Source of the DNA: Actinomycetes bacterium | GTDB lineage: Bacteria; Actinomycetota; Thermoleophilia; RBG-16-64-13 | Assembly: GCA_024637035.1 (NCBI GenBank) | Contig: JAGXFW010000023.1 | Coordinates: 124,001-188,000, forward strand | DNA length: 64,000 nucleotides | Direction: 5' to 3' | Part shown: piece after piece, positions 7,448 to 16,210 of the stretch | How the letters are laid out: each line of letters opens with the position of its first letter | Position numbering within the stretch: position 1 is the first letter of the stretch | Notes under the pieces: model-generated | Databases searched by the model: none | What the model saw: only the letters and a program-made list of their open reading frames with translations | Told to the model about the DNA's origin: nothing | Position numbers and translations under genes: made by a program

Positions 7448-9712
7448 TTACTCGTTCTCGGCCGGCCCCGACGATGCCGCCACGGCGGTCGCTTCGCTCG
7501 TTGCCTTCTTCGGAGCAGCTTTCTTCGTTGCCGCCTTCTTGGGCGCCGCCTTCTTGGGCGCCGCCTTCTTTGGAGCGGCCTTCTTCGGAGCTGCCTTCTT
7601 TGGAGCCGCCTTCTTCTTCGTGGCGCTGGGAGGTTTCGCGGCGGCCGTCGCCTCTTTCGCAGCCTCTCGGGCCGCCCTCTTCTCTCGATACTCCGCCTTG
7701 GTGGGGCACTCAGGATCGAGGCACAACACCCAGGGCCGTTTGCCGCCCAGTATCTTGATACGCGGGGTGCCACACGAAGGACACGTCTCGTCGGTGGCGA
7801 TGATGTCGCCCCTCTGAGGCAAGGGGTACGTCTGGTCGCATTCGGGATAGCCTTCGCACCCCACGAAACGCTTCCGCGTGGCCTTCGAGCGGATCACGCG
7901 CACCTTGTGGGTGCCACACTTGGGACAATCACCCAGGATGCGGTCATCGGTGATGCCTTCGAAGATCTTTGCGGCCACCGCGGCCTTGTTCTTCTCTAGA
8001 AGGGCGTAGGCTTCCCGCAGCAGATCGCGCGAGTGAGTGACCACCTCGCTCTTGGTTCGTTCCTCGTCGGCGATCGCGTCCATGTCGAGCTCGAGCTGCG
8101 CCGTCATCTCCGGCGAAGCGATGAGCGGAGCGTACTCAAGAAGAGCCTCGGCCATCTTCACGCCGGTCTCGGTGGGTTCCACAGGGTTGCCGTGGATGTA
8201 GCCCCGATCGTAGAGGTTCTGGATGATGTTGTGTCTCGTGGCCTTCGTGCCGAGGTTGTTCTTCTCCATGAGTTCGATCAGCGTACCCTGACCATACCGT
8301 GACGGCGGCTGGGTCTCTTTGCCCTCCAGGTACTTCTCGAGCAGGTCCACCGACTGACCCTCAGTCAACGCCGGCAGTTCGGTGTCCTTCTGACGCGAGT
8401 ACGGGTAGAAGGCCAGCCATCCCGGGCTCAGGATACGCGAGCCCCTCACGTAGAAGGGCTCGGCATCGATCTCGAGATCGATGCGGTTCGACTCGGAGAC
8501 GGCGTCGTCGGCCAGAGTAGCGAAGAAACGTCTCACGACGAGTTCGTAGATCTTCTTCGCTCTGTCATCTAAAGTGCCCTTCTGAGGAGGAGTATCCGTG
8601 GGGTATATGGGGGGGTGGTCGGTGGTCTTCTTGTTGCCCCGGCTCGGTGAGAGCTTCTCGCGGGCGAGCAGGGCCCGCGCGTCGGCGCCGAACTCGGTCT
8701 TCGTGAACGCCTGAAGTATCTCGCGCAGATCGAGGGTGGCCGGGTATACGGTGTTGTCGGTACGCGGATAGCTGATGTATCCGCCCATATAGAGGCTTTC
8801 GGCGACCCGCATTGCCGCCGAGGCGCCCATGCCGAGGCTGGTGGCGGCGCTGATGAACGATGTCGTGCTGAACGGAGCGGGCCGGGGGACCTTCTTCGTG
8901 GTGCGCTTCACCTCGGTGACCCGCCCCGGGCCCCGCAGCTTCTCGAAGACCGTCTTCGCACGAGTTTCGTCGAGGAACCGCTCTTCCTTGTGCGTGGCAC
9001 TGAAGAGTTGCCCGTCGGATCTCAAGTCGGCGGTGATGACCCAGTAGGGCACCGGGACGAACGCCCGGCGTTCCTTCTCGCGGCCCACCACGAGAGCAAG
9101 CGTGGGACTCTGTACTCGACCCACGCTGAGGAACTGGTTGCCTAGACGGCTCGTGGCCAGGCTCACGAAGCGCGTGAGTGTGGCGCCCCATATGAGATCG
9201 ATGTCCTGCCGGGCCTCGCCGGCCCATGCCAGCGGCTCCGACAGGTATTCCAGAGAGTCGAATGCCTGAGTGATCTCGGCAGGGGTGAGTGACGAGAAAC
9301 GGGCGCGCCTCAGATGACGGATCAACGTGTCGTTCTCGGCCACCGCGATGTCCCGCGCTTCCATGCCGATCAATTCGCCCTCGCGGTCGAAGTCCGTGGC
9401 GATGACCAAGCCGTCGGCCTGCGCAGCAAGTTTCTTGACGGCGCGCACGACCGATTTGGCCGTCTCACCCTTCACCAGCGGAGCGTCGATGAGGGCGGAC
9501 GGGTCCACCTTGCGCCAATCAGCGTACTCCGGCGGGAATTCCACCTGCAGCACGTGCCCTTTCAGGCCGATGGCAGCGTTGTCGCGCCCGGAGGAATCCG
9601 TGAAGAAGTAGTACGGCACCTTGAGAAAGCTCTCGGTCTTGATCGCCCCCACGGCGAGGATGCTCGCTATCTTGGAGGCGACGTCGTTCTTCTCGCTGAT
9701 TATCAATCGCAC
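7448..9712 (-). CDS. topA: DNA topoisomerase I, archaeal-type, with AAPKK-repeat tail
   Basis: A type IA topoisomerase that relaxes negative supercoils through a single-strand break. TOPRIM residues E7 and D107/D109/E111 are present, and Y315 in GGYISYPRTDN is the catalytic tyrosine. Two zinc ribbons follow: C596, C599, C619, C625 and C644, C647, C664, C669. The N-terminus MRLIISEKNDVASKI resembles archaeal-type TopA more than the usual bacterial KLVIVESPAKAKTI. Residues 698-737 are about eight AAPKK units, like the Lys/Ala tails of histone H1 and of some actinobacterial nucleoid proteins, presumably binding DNA non-specifically. At 754 residues it is complete. A candidate for acquisition from archaea or a shared ancient form. 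Confidence 0.9.
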   Translation of the reverse strand: MRLIISEKNDVASKIASILAVGAIKTESFLKVPYYFFTDSSGRDNAAIGLKGHVLQVEFPPEYADWRKVDPSALIDAPLVKGETAKSVVRAVKKLAAQADGLVIATDFDREGELIGMEARDIAVAENDTLIRHLRRARFSSLTPAEITQAFDSLEYLSEPLAWAGEARQDIDLIWGATLTRFVSLATSRLGNQFLSVGRVQSPTLALVVGREKERRAFVPVPYWVITADLRSDGQLFSATHKEERFLDETRAKTVFEKLRGPGRVTEVKRTTKKVPRPAPFSTTSFISAATSLGMGASAAMRVAESLYMGGYISYPRTDNTVYPATLDLREILQAFTKTEFGADARALLAREKLSPSRGNKKTTDHPPIYPTDTPPQKGTLDDRAKKIYELVVRRFFATLADDAVSESNRIDLEIDAEPFYVRGSRILSPGWLAFYPYSRQKDTELPALTEGQSVDLLEKYLEGKETQPPSRYGQGTLIELMEKNNLGTKATRHNIIQNLYDRGYIHGNPVEPTETGVKMAEALLEYAPLIASPEMTAQLELDMDAIADEERTKSEVVTHSRDLLREAYALLEKNKAAVAAKIFEGITDDRILGDCPKCGTHKVRVIRSKATRKRFVGCEGYPECDQTYPLPQRGDIIATDETCPSCGTPRIKILGGKRPWVLCLDPECPTKAEYREKRAAREAAKEATAAAKPPSATKKKAAPKKAAPKKAAPKKAAPKKAAPKKAATKKAAPKKATSEATAVAASSGPAENE
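7502..7621 (-). repeat. 15-bp tandem repeat in topA encoding AAPKK units
   Basis: About eight in-frame 15-base units (coding sense roughly GCN-GCN-CCN-AAG-AAG) encode the basic tail. Units differ mainly at third positions, so amino acid sequence is conserved more than DNA. The copy number may vary between strains by slippage. Confidence 0.85.
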
Positions 9713-9978
9713 GTTTCGAAAACTCCAGACTCGACGGTGCTCGAATAGTTCGATGCGGAACGCAGGCGTTTCACTTCCCCAAGGACCTCGGGGCGACGGG
9801 TACGATACAGACGGCGCGCCTGGAGTTCAATCAGCCCTATGTCTTAGGCATCGCTTCAGAGGGAAGAAGGAGGCGAACACGGAGAGGTTGGGTTCAGACC
9901 CCGAGACAGCGAACAGACCGCTGACAGACGACGATCAACGGGTGAGACCCGGTGCGCCGTCCTCGTTCGAGGAGGTGA

Positions 9979-10317
9979 TCAGGTGGCTCCCAGCGCTCCG
10001 TCCACCGACTTGTGGATCAAGAAGAGCGTGTCGAAGCCGGTGATCTTGAACATCTTCTCTATGTAGGGCGAGCCCACGACCAGGTGCACCTCGGCGCCGT
10101 CTTCCCGTGCCGTACGCTGCGCACCTACGAGCACACCAAGCGCCGTGGAATCCAGGAAGTCCACTTTCGTCAGGTCCACCACGAGGGTGCGGTGCCGCAG
10201 TTCAAGGCCCTCGCTGAGCGCCTCTTTGAGGCGCGGCGCCGTGTAGACGTCGACTTCGCCATCGACTTCGATGACGAACGCGTCCTGCGTCAGGGTGTTG
10301 TTGATAAGTACCTTCAT
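9979..10317 (-). CDS. STAS-domain anti-sigma factor antagonist
   Basis: A 112-residue single-domain STAS protein of the SpoIIAA/RsbV type. These bind an anti-sigma kinase and release a sigma factor when unphosphorylated. The phosphorylatable serine is S57 in DFLDSTALGVLVG. No anti-sigma kinase or sigma factor gene is adjacent, so the partner is unknown. The 266 bases between it and topA hold no gene I can support. Confidence 0.88.
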   Translation of the reverse strand: MKVLINNTLTQDAFVIEVDGEVDVYTAPRLKEALSEGLELRHRTLVVDLTKVDFLDSTALGVLVGAQRTAREDGAEVHLVVGSPYIEKMFKITGFDTLFLIHKSVDGALGAT

Positions 10318-10459
10318 CCTAGAAGAATGAGCTTACCATCCCCGGCCCTCCCATGCACGCTGCCCGCACGTTCATGGCCTTCTCGTGGGCGTATCCAGAT
10401 ACGACGCACCCGGATATGACGTGCGGCGGCCTAATAACCGCCCGCACAATGAGAGCCGA

Positions 10460-11116
10460 CTACTGGGCGGTCGTGGTTGTGGAGTCGCCCTGGCCGGCGG
10501 GCACCGTGGTATCCGTGGATCCCAAGGTCGTGACCGTGGGAGACATCGCTTCGAGTTCGGCCCGCACGGTCTCGGCGAGGTCGCCCTCGGGATCCAGCGC
10601 CAGATATCGGTTCCACGCCAGGATGGCGGCGCTGAGATTGCCGGCACCGCGCTCGGCCACGCCGAGCCGCAGAAACCCTGTGGCGTCGTTCGAATCGAGC
10701 AGGGTAGCCGCGTTGAACACCCGCACGGCCGCCGTGTAGTCGAGCGAGTCTGGAAGCAGGTAGATCTCGCCCAGACGCATGAGAAGCTCACGATCGTCGG
10801 GCTTCAGCTGTGTAGCCCTCTCGAGGTACGGCGCGGCCTGTAGGGGCTGTCCGAGCGACTCGTATTCAGTGGCGATGCCGAGGAGCGCGTCGAGATCGTT
10901 CGGATCCGCGGCAAGCGCCTGCTCGTATTCGGCCACACTGGAATCCGGGTTCTGGGGGGCGGCCGAGGTGGAGCCGAAGGCATCCCACAGGCTGGACCAG
11001 TCGACGTTCAGCCCGCTGCCCACCCCCATGAAGACGAAGCTCAGCCCGAAGACGATAGCGAGACCGAGCGACACCCACTTGGCCCAGCGGTTGATTCGCT
11101 TCCTGTCAAGCAGCAC
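10460..11116 (-). CDS. Membrane-anchored TPR protein
   Basis: 218 residues starting at a GTG with GGGAG upstream. A short basic N-terminus precedes one membrane segment (about residues 15-35), so the rest is probably outside or at the membrane surface. Residues 60-175 contain tetratricopeptide-like repeats (EYEQALAADPNDLDALLGIA, AAPYLERATQLKPDD, AAILAWNRYLALDPEGD), which mediate protein contacts. The C-terminus is a Thr/Ser/Pro tail. No functional partner is apparent. Confidence 0.75.
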   Translation of the reverse strand: MLLDRKRINRWAKWVSLGLAIVFGLSFVFMGVGSGLNVDWSSLWDAFGSTSAAPQNPDSSVAEYEQALAADPNDLDALLGIATEYESLGQPLQAAPYLERATQLKPDDRELLMRLGEIYLLPDSLDYTAAVRVFNAATLLDSNDATGFLRLGVAERGAGNLSAAILAWNRYLALDPEGDLAETVRAELEAMSPTVTTLGSTDTTVPAGQGDSTTTTAQ

Positions 11117-11222
11117 GGATCCGTTCTCCCGTCAGTAGTGTGACACGCCCCGCCTAGGACTGGAGCCGCCATCGATTATGCCTCAATCAGAGCCGGACTG
11201 TCAGCCCCCGTGGGGCCGAGCC

Positions 11223-12569
11223 TCAGCCCCGCAGCTTCCCGCGCACCAGGTCGGCCTCGTGAGAGATGCGCTCGGAGTCCACGGTGACGAACGTCTTGCG
11301 GTCGTAGACCACCTTGCCGTCGATGACCGCGAAGAAGACATCCTCCTGGTTCGCCCCGTAGACGAGCGCGGAGACCGGGTCGTCGATGGGCGCGAAGTGG
11401 CTGTGTTCCATATCCACCGCGATGAGGTCGGCCCGCTTGCCCACTTCGATGCTTCCCACCAGGTCGTGACTCCCCAGCACGCGAGCGCCGCCTATCGTGG
11501 CCATCTCGAGCACCTGCTGTGCCCCGATGCAGACCGCCGACTGCAGACTGGCCCGCTGCAGGAATATGGTCATGCGCATCTCATCGAACATGTCGAGTAT
11601 GTTGTTCGAGGCCAGGCTGTCGGTGCCCAACCCAACGCGCACCCCTTCGGCCAACATGGCCCCGACCGGAGCTATGCCGCACCCCAACTTGGCGTTGGAT
11701 TTCGGGCAGTGCGCCACGGCGACGTCGTAGCGCTTCAGCACCTCGATGTCGGCCTGTGAAGCCTGCACGCAGTGGATAGCGATCACGTCGCCTTCGAATG
11801 CGTCCCACTGTTCCAGGTACTTTATGGGGCTCGCGCCGGTGGGATTGACGGTGATGTCGTCCCAGCCGACCATCTCGCGAAAGTCGTGGGCCAACACGCC
11901 CGATCCGTTGCGCACGAACGTGACCTCGGCCCGCGATTCGGCCACGTGCGTCGCGATCTTCAGGTGCTCAGCCTTCGCGAACTCCGTGAGCGCCCGGTAG
12001 AGCGGCCCCGAGACCGTGTAGGGCGCATGAGGAGACACCCCCACACGCGCCAACGGACCGGCGATCTCGCGCGCACGGGTCACGCGGTCGGCGGTCTGCC
12101 CCAGCACTCGAGAGATCTTCGTGTCGTCCATGCCGAACGCCTCGACGAAGGCATGGATCCGCAGACCGAACCGGTTGGCCGCGCGCATGGTGGCCTCGCC
12201 GTCGAAGATCGTGTCACCGATGGAGGTTATGCCGGAACTCACGCACTCGCTCGCACCGAGCAGAGCGGAAGCCGCGTAGTCGGTTGATTCGAGCCGCCGC
12301 TTCGCCACCATGAAGCGAAGCATCCAATCGCCGAAGTCGCAGTCATCGAACAGTCCGCGGAACACGGAGTAGTCGAGATGCACGTGGGTGTTCACAAAGC
12401 CGGGCAGCAGGATCGCGTGGTGGAAACCCGTCACCTCACGCTCGGGGTGGCGCTTGCGCATCTCCGCCGCGGGACCGAAGTCGACGACGGATCCTTGATC
12501 CACAACCACCGCGCCCTGCCGTATTGCCGGAGAGGTGATCGGAAGGACCCATTCGGCTTCGTAGATCAT
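11223..12569 (-). CDS. Amidohydrolase, MTA/SAH deaminase-like
   Basis: A 448-residue metal-dependent hydrolase of the AtzA/TrzN/MtaD branch. Metal ligands visible are H62 and H64 (NTHVHLDY), H208 (ATHVAES) and D317 (GTDSLASNN). The signature HCPKSNAKLGCGIAP is also present. Relatives deaminate methylthioadenosine, S-adenosylhomocysteine, 5'-deoxyadenosine or guanine; the substrate cannot be fixed from sequence. ATG 12569 is preceded by GAGGAG at 7 bases. The frame continues to 13052, but that part is Arg/Gly-rich antisense sequence of the divergent DUF3786 gene and is excluded. Diverges from the DUF3786-ggt pair. Confidence 0.88.
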   Translation of the reverse strand: MIYEAEWVLPITSPAIRQGAVVVDQGSVVDFGPAAEMRKRHPEREVTGFHHAILLPGFVNTHVHLDYSVFRGLFDDCDFGDWMLRFMVAKRRLESTDYAASALLGASECVSSGITSIGDTIFDGEATMRAANRFGLRIHAFVEAFGMDDTKISRVLGQTADRVTRAREIAGPLARVGVSPHAPYTVSGPLYRALTEFAKAEHLKIATHVAESRAEVTFVRNGSGVLAHDFREMVGWDDITVNPTGASPIKYLEQWDAFEGDVIAIHCVQASQADIEVLKRYDVAVAHCPKSNAKLGCGIAPVGAMLAEGVRVGLGTDSLASNNILDMFDEMRMTIFLQRASLQSAVCIGAQQVLEMATIGGARVLGSHDLVGSIEVGKRADLIAVDMEHSHFAPIDDPVSALVYGANQEDVFFAVIDGKVVYDRKTFVTVDSERISHEADLVRGKLRG

Positions 12570-12757
12570 GCGATCTCCTCCTCGAGACTGGGCGATTGTC
12601 GGCCCGCCCGACCCCACGCGGTGGGATACCTCGGGCCCGCTCCATTCTAGCCCAGCGACAGGGCCGGGCACAGCCCCACGGCCACGTGGTCGTGCTCCTG
12701 GTTCCGCAGCCTCCGCCCCGCACCCGCCCCCGCGTGGCGCCATGTTAGAGTGTGCGC

Positions 12758-13528
12758 GTGGCAGCCACGAACGAAGACAAACACCGAGAGGCCTACGAGG
12801 CCGCCCAGGACGCGGTGCGTGCACTCGACCCGGCTGGGACTGCCGCACGCTGCGGAGCCCGGTGGACCCCCGCCGTCGACACAGCGAGTGACGCCGCAGA
12901 CACAGAGAGCGGCGCCCGCGGCGCCGGACGTGCCGGCGGCACGAGTCTTGGCGGCGGCACGAATCTTGCCGGCGGCGACCCTGGCGACAGCGACCCTGCC
13001 GGCGGCGAACACACCGGTACTCTGGAGCTGGAGGCCCTCGGCCACCTGGCACGCATCACGTGGCCCGCGCTCGACTTCGAGGCGGACCACCCACTCCTCC
13101 AGACCTTCCCGTGGCGGCTGATCGCCCTGCACTATCTGGCCACGGCCACCAGCCGCCCGATCGCCGAGAACTGGGTGAGCTACCGCGAACTCCCAGACGG
13201 TCTCTTCTACGCCGACACCATCACCCGTGAGGTCGAAGAGCCGCTCGCGCGCCTTTTCGCCACCGATACCGCAGGGTTCCTGGCCGCGGGCGCGCAGATG
13301 GGCGGCACACCAGGCGGGATCGCCGACGCCTCCCTCACGTTCTTCCCGCTCCCCAAGGTGCCCGTGGTGTTCGCGCTCTGGGCGGAAGACGAGGAGTTCC
13401 CTGCCAAGCTGAAGGTGCTGTACGAGCGGGTGGGTGCGGCGAACGTGCCACTGCAGGATCTGCGCATCCTCGCCGACATGCTCGGCGCCGTACTCCGCCG
13501 GGGAGGGAGACCCCCGGCCGACCGATGA
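12758..13528 (+). CDS. DUF3786 protein
   Basis: A cytosolic protein of 256 residues. The C-terminal 170 residues match the DUF3786 family (LTFFPLPKVPVVFALWAEDE and VPLQDLRILADML are characteristic), found mainly in anaerobes and often near corrinoid or one-carbon genes. Its function is unknown. Residues 25-85 are a variable Gly/Ala/Asp-rich insert. I chose GTG 12758 because TAGAGT ends six bases before it, as in leaderless actinobacterial transcripts; GTG 12752 is the alternative. The stop overlaps the start of the gamma-glutamyltransferase (ATGA at 13525), so the two are translationally coupled. Confidence 0.7.
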   Translation: MAATNEDKHREAYEAAQDAVRALDPAGTAARCGARWTPAVDTASDAADTESGARGAGRAGGTSLGGGTNLAGGDPGDSDPAGGEHTGTLELEALGHLARITWPALDFEADHPLLQTFPWRLIALHYLATATSRPIAENWVSYRELPDGLFYADTITREVEEPLARLFATDTAGFLAAGAQMGGTPGGIADASLTFFPLPKVPVVFALWAEDEEFPAKLKVLYERVGAANVPLQDLRILADMLGAVLRRGGRPPADR

Positions 13529-15147
13529 ACCCGGTCACCCGAGGCGTGGTGGCGGGCGGTCACCCCGACACCGTGCGGGCGGGGGCCGAAGTGCTTCGAG
13601 CAGGAGGCAACGCGGCCGACGCGGCCGTGGCCGCCGTGGCCGCCTCGTTGTGTGCCGAGGCCAGCCTCACCGGACTCGGCGCAGGCGGCTTCGCCCTCGT
13701 GCGCGAACCGGACGGACGCGCCGAACTCCTCGACTTCTTCGTCGCGGCTCCCGGGCTCGGGCGCACGCCAGCCGACCGCGACTCCCGTTCGCATCTCTAC
13801 CCCTACGAGGTGCCCTTCCGGTCGGCGGTGCAGGTGTTCAATGTGGGGCCCTCCTCGTGCGCTACACCCGGCATGCCCTGGGGTCTGGCTACTCTGCACG
13901 AACGTCACGGCCGCCTCCCGTTCGCCGAGGTGCTCGCCCCGGCGATCCGGCTCGCCCGTGAGGGCGCCGTACTGGTGGAGCAGCAGGACTACCTCCACGA
14001 GATCCTCAAGGGCATCCTGACCTCAGATGACGGCGCCGGCGCTCTGTTCGCCCCAGGAGGTCGCCTCCTGGGCAGCGGCCGGCGGCTCCGCTTTCCCGAT
14101 CTTGCCGAAGCGCTCGACGCGCTCGCTCGCGAGGGGGTGGCCACGTTCGCGACGGGTCGCTACTCACGCCACATCGCCGAGTTCTTCGAGGCGCGGGGCG
14201 GCCTCATCACACAGGCCGACCTCGCCGAGTACCGAGTGGAGGTGCGCGAGCCGGTGTCCGTGGCATACCACGGCTACGGAGTGCTCACGAACCCGCCCCC
14301 GAGTTCGGGCGGCACGCTGATCGCTCACACTCTGAGCCTTCTCGACGCGCGAGACCTCGCCCGCATGGACGCCGATGAACTCGCTGAGGCCATCGTCGGG
14401 GCCATGGTGGCCACCGACGAAGTGCGCCACCACCTCACCGCTCCCCCGGGCGCACCTCCTGCTCCCGCCGAGGCAGCCGAGGCTGCTCGAGCGCCGGGGA
14501 ACCCGGCCCCGCCCAGCCCCGGGGGCCTCTCCTCCGCACCACCACCCCCCGCCTCCCCCGGCAACACCACCCACGTGTGTGCCATCGACGAGGAGGGGCG
14601 TGCAGTGTCCGTGACGTCCTCGTGTGGATCGGGGTCGGGGGTGATAGTAGACGGAGCCGGCTTCTACATGAACAACATGATGGGTGAGGAAGACCTCAAT
14701 CCACTCGGCTTCTTCAAGGTGCCACCCGGGGAACGGCTCACCTCGATGATGTCGCCCACGATCGTGTACTCGCTCGACACCCGCTCAGAGAACCACACAC
14801 CCAGCCTGCTTGCGATCGGCAGCGCGGGCAGCGAGCGTCTTCGCTCGGCGATCGTGCAGGTTTTGGTCAACATGATCGACCTTCGCATGCCGGCCCAGGC
14901 TGCCGTCGATCGGCCTCGGCTGCATCACCACCAGGGCACGATCCACCTCGAGGGCGGTACACCCGAGGCCGTCGCGTGCGCGCTCGAGGCACGTGGTCGG
15001 GCGGTACACCGCTGGCCGGTGACCGACCTCTTCTTCGGCGGCACACAGGTAGCCACCTTCGACGCCCGGGGCGGACGCCCGGGCGGGCGCCCTGAGTTCG
15101 ACGGTGGCGGCGATCCTCGAAGAGGCGGCAGAGCCGTAGTGGTATGA
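13525..15147 (+). CDS. ggt: Gamma-glutamyltransferase family protein
   Basis: 540 residues of the Ntn-hydrolase gamma-glutamyltranspeptidase fold. The enzyme is made as a precursor that cleaves itself before the nucleophilic threonine, here T348 in GNTTHVCAIDEEG, and then moves or hydrolyses gamma-glutamyl groups. Substrate-loop motifs (SSCGSGSGVIVDGAGFYMNN, GSAGSERLRSAI) are present. There is no signal peptide, so unlike classical Ggt it may act in the cytosol. Residues 306-345 just before the cleavage site are an unusual Pro/Ala/Gly low-complexity stretch. Coupled by ATGA overlap to the DUF3786 gene. Confidence 0.85.
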   Translation: MNPVTRGVVAGGHPDTVRAGAEVLRAGGNAADAAVAAVAASLCAEASLTGLGAGGFALVREPDGRAELLDFFVAAPGLGRTPADRDSRSHLYPYEVPFRSAVQVFNVGPSSCATPGMPWGLATLHERHGRLPFAEVLAPAIRLAREGAVLVEQQDYLHEILKGILTSDDGAGALFAPGGRLLGSGRRLRFPDLAEALDALAREGVATFATGRYSRHIAEFFEARGGLITQADLAEYRVEVREPVSVAYHGYGVLTNPPPSSGGTLIAHTLSLLDARDLARMDADELAEAIVGAMVATDEVRHHLTAPPGAPPAPAEAAEAARAPGNPAPPSPGGLSSAPPPPASPGNTTHVCAIDEEGRAVSVTSSCGSGSGVIVDGAGFYMNNMMGEEDLNPLGFFKVPPGERLTSMMSPTIVYSLDTRSENHTPSLLAIGSAGSERLRSAIVQVLVNMIDLRMPAQAAVDRPRLHHHQGTIHLEGGTPEAVACALEARGRAVHRWPVTDLFFGGTQVATFDARGGRPGGRPEFDGGGDPRRGGRAVVV

Positions 15148-15215
15148 ACCTGAAGGGGGCTCGAGCGGCGGCCGCGGAAGCTTCCGACGGGTGACCGGCC
15201 CGGGCGGCGGTCGGC

Positions 15216-15229
15216 GTCGCTTCGGCGAC
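15216..15229 (+). terminator. Small TTCG-loop hairpin after ggt
   Basis: GTCGC-TTCG-GCGAC is a perfect 5-bp stem closed by the very stable TTCG loop, about 70 bases after the ggt stop. There is no T-run, so if it terminates it is not classical. Confidence 0.25.
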
Positions 15230-15254
15230 GGGGACCGGGCGACTCACCTGACGG

Positions 15255-15283
15255 TGGTCACCCCCAGAGTCGGCGGGTACAAT
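15255..15283 (+). promoter_or_regulatory. Predicted leaderless promoter of the transglutaminase-like gene
   Basis: A -10 hexamer TACAAT (15278-15283) ends five bases before the ATG at 15289, so transcription would start at or next to the start codon. A -35 TGGTCA (15255-15260) lies at 17-base spacing. No ribosome-binding site precedes the ATG, consistent with a leaderless message. Confidence 0.45.
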
Positions 15284-15288
15284 GCCCT

Positions 15289-15996
15289 ATGGTCAGGACC
15301 CCTCACCAACATCCACCCGCCCGACGGCCGGCGTTCATCGACCGCGTGCCCGTGGGTCGGCGTCTGCTTATGTTGGCGGCCATGCTCGTCTGGATAGGCT
15401 TCCTTCTCTATCCCGACCCCCGCGTGCTCCTCAATTCGATACGCCGGCTGATCGATCCGCCGGTGAGCGAGTCCGCGGTGGGCGAGATAGCGCCATCCCT
15501 TCCCGACGACGCCTCCGCGGTGGAGGCCTACTCCCAGAGCCAGGTGCGCTACGAATCGGCGTGGAAGCTGTACGGAGTACCTTGGTACTTCCCCACGGTC
15601 GAAGAGGTGCTCCGCGACAAGGCGGGCGACTGCCAGGCCGAAGCGGTACTCACCGCGAGTATCCTCCAGGCCAAGGGGCTCCCCTACACCTTCCGCTACT
15701 CCTTCGACCATGTCTGGGTGGACTACCCCGGGAAACAGGTGACGTCGCTCCTTGAGGACCCGTCGACGGCCTTCGTCTCGGACGAAGGAAAGGGCTGGTT
15801 CGCCAGCCTGCCCGATCGCATACCGGTGCGCGCCATCGTCCGGGAACGACTGAGCTATCACTGGGATCCGATGCCGCCCGCGCGGAAGGCCGGACTTCTC
15901 GCCGGGATGGTGCTGATGTTGCTCGTGGGAGAGAGGTTGATCGCCCCCCTGTTCCGTCCTGTCGCCAAGCTCCGAGAGCAGACACAGCAGGGCTGA
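15289..15996 (+). CDS. Membrane-anchored transglutaminase-like protein
   Basis: 235 residues. A membrane segment at about 25-41 and another at 195-215 flank a domain with a transglutaminase/cysteine-protease-like triad: C115 (KAGDCQAEAVL), H141 and D145 (SFDHVWVDYPGK). Such domains act as peptidases or peptide-linking enzymes, but the substrate is unknown. No ribosome-binding site is seen before ATG 15289; see the promoter at 15255-15283. It stands alone between ggt and the CheB-CheR gene. Confidence 0.7.
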   Translation: MVRTPHQHPPARRPAFIDRVPVGRRLLMLAAMLVWIGFLLYPDPRVLLNSIRRLIDPPVSESAVGEIAPSLPDDASAVEAYSQSQVRYESAWKLYGVPWYFPTVEEVLRDKAGDCQAEAVLTASILQAKGLPYTFRYSFDHVWVDYPGKQVTSLLEDPSTAFVSDEGKGWFASLPDRIPVRAIVRERLSYHWDPMPPARKAGLLAGMVLMLLVGERLIAPLFRPVAKLREQTQQG

Positions 15997-16064
15997 GCCA
16001 GGAGTCCTTCCGCCGCCCATTCTCGCGGCGGCTCTCGCCGGAAATCCTCCTGCGTGGGGCACAT

Positions 16065-16093
16065 GTTTGTTCCGGCGAATTCCGGAATATACT
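16065..16093 (+). promoter_or_regulatory. Possible promoter of the CheB-CheR/kinase operon
   Basis: A -10 TATACT at 16088-16093 stands about 118 bases before the GTG of the CheB-CheR gene. The -35 region at 17-base spacing is GTTTGT, a weak match. TTCCGG occurs twice in the spacer (16070-16075 and 16080-16085), which might be a regulator site. Confidence 0.3.
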
Positions 16094-16210
16094 CTGTGTG
16101 CAGTTCGACCTCAAACGCCGATGCGGCCGCCTTCTGAGCGGACGCCACTCGGAGCATCCCGCATCATGCGGCGATCCACGGATCCACGCGTACGGGGGGG
16201 ACGGTAGAGC

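Noticed and set aside
7502-7621. Regular repeats that could be taken for a CRISPR array
   Set aside because: There are no unique spacers; the 15-base units encode the AAPKK tail of TopA.
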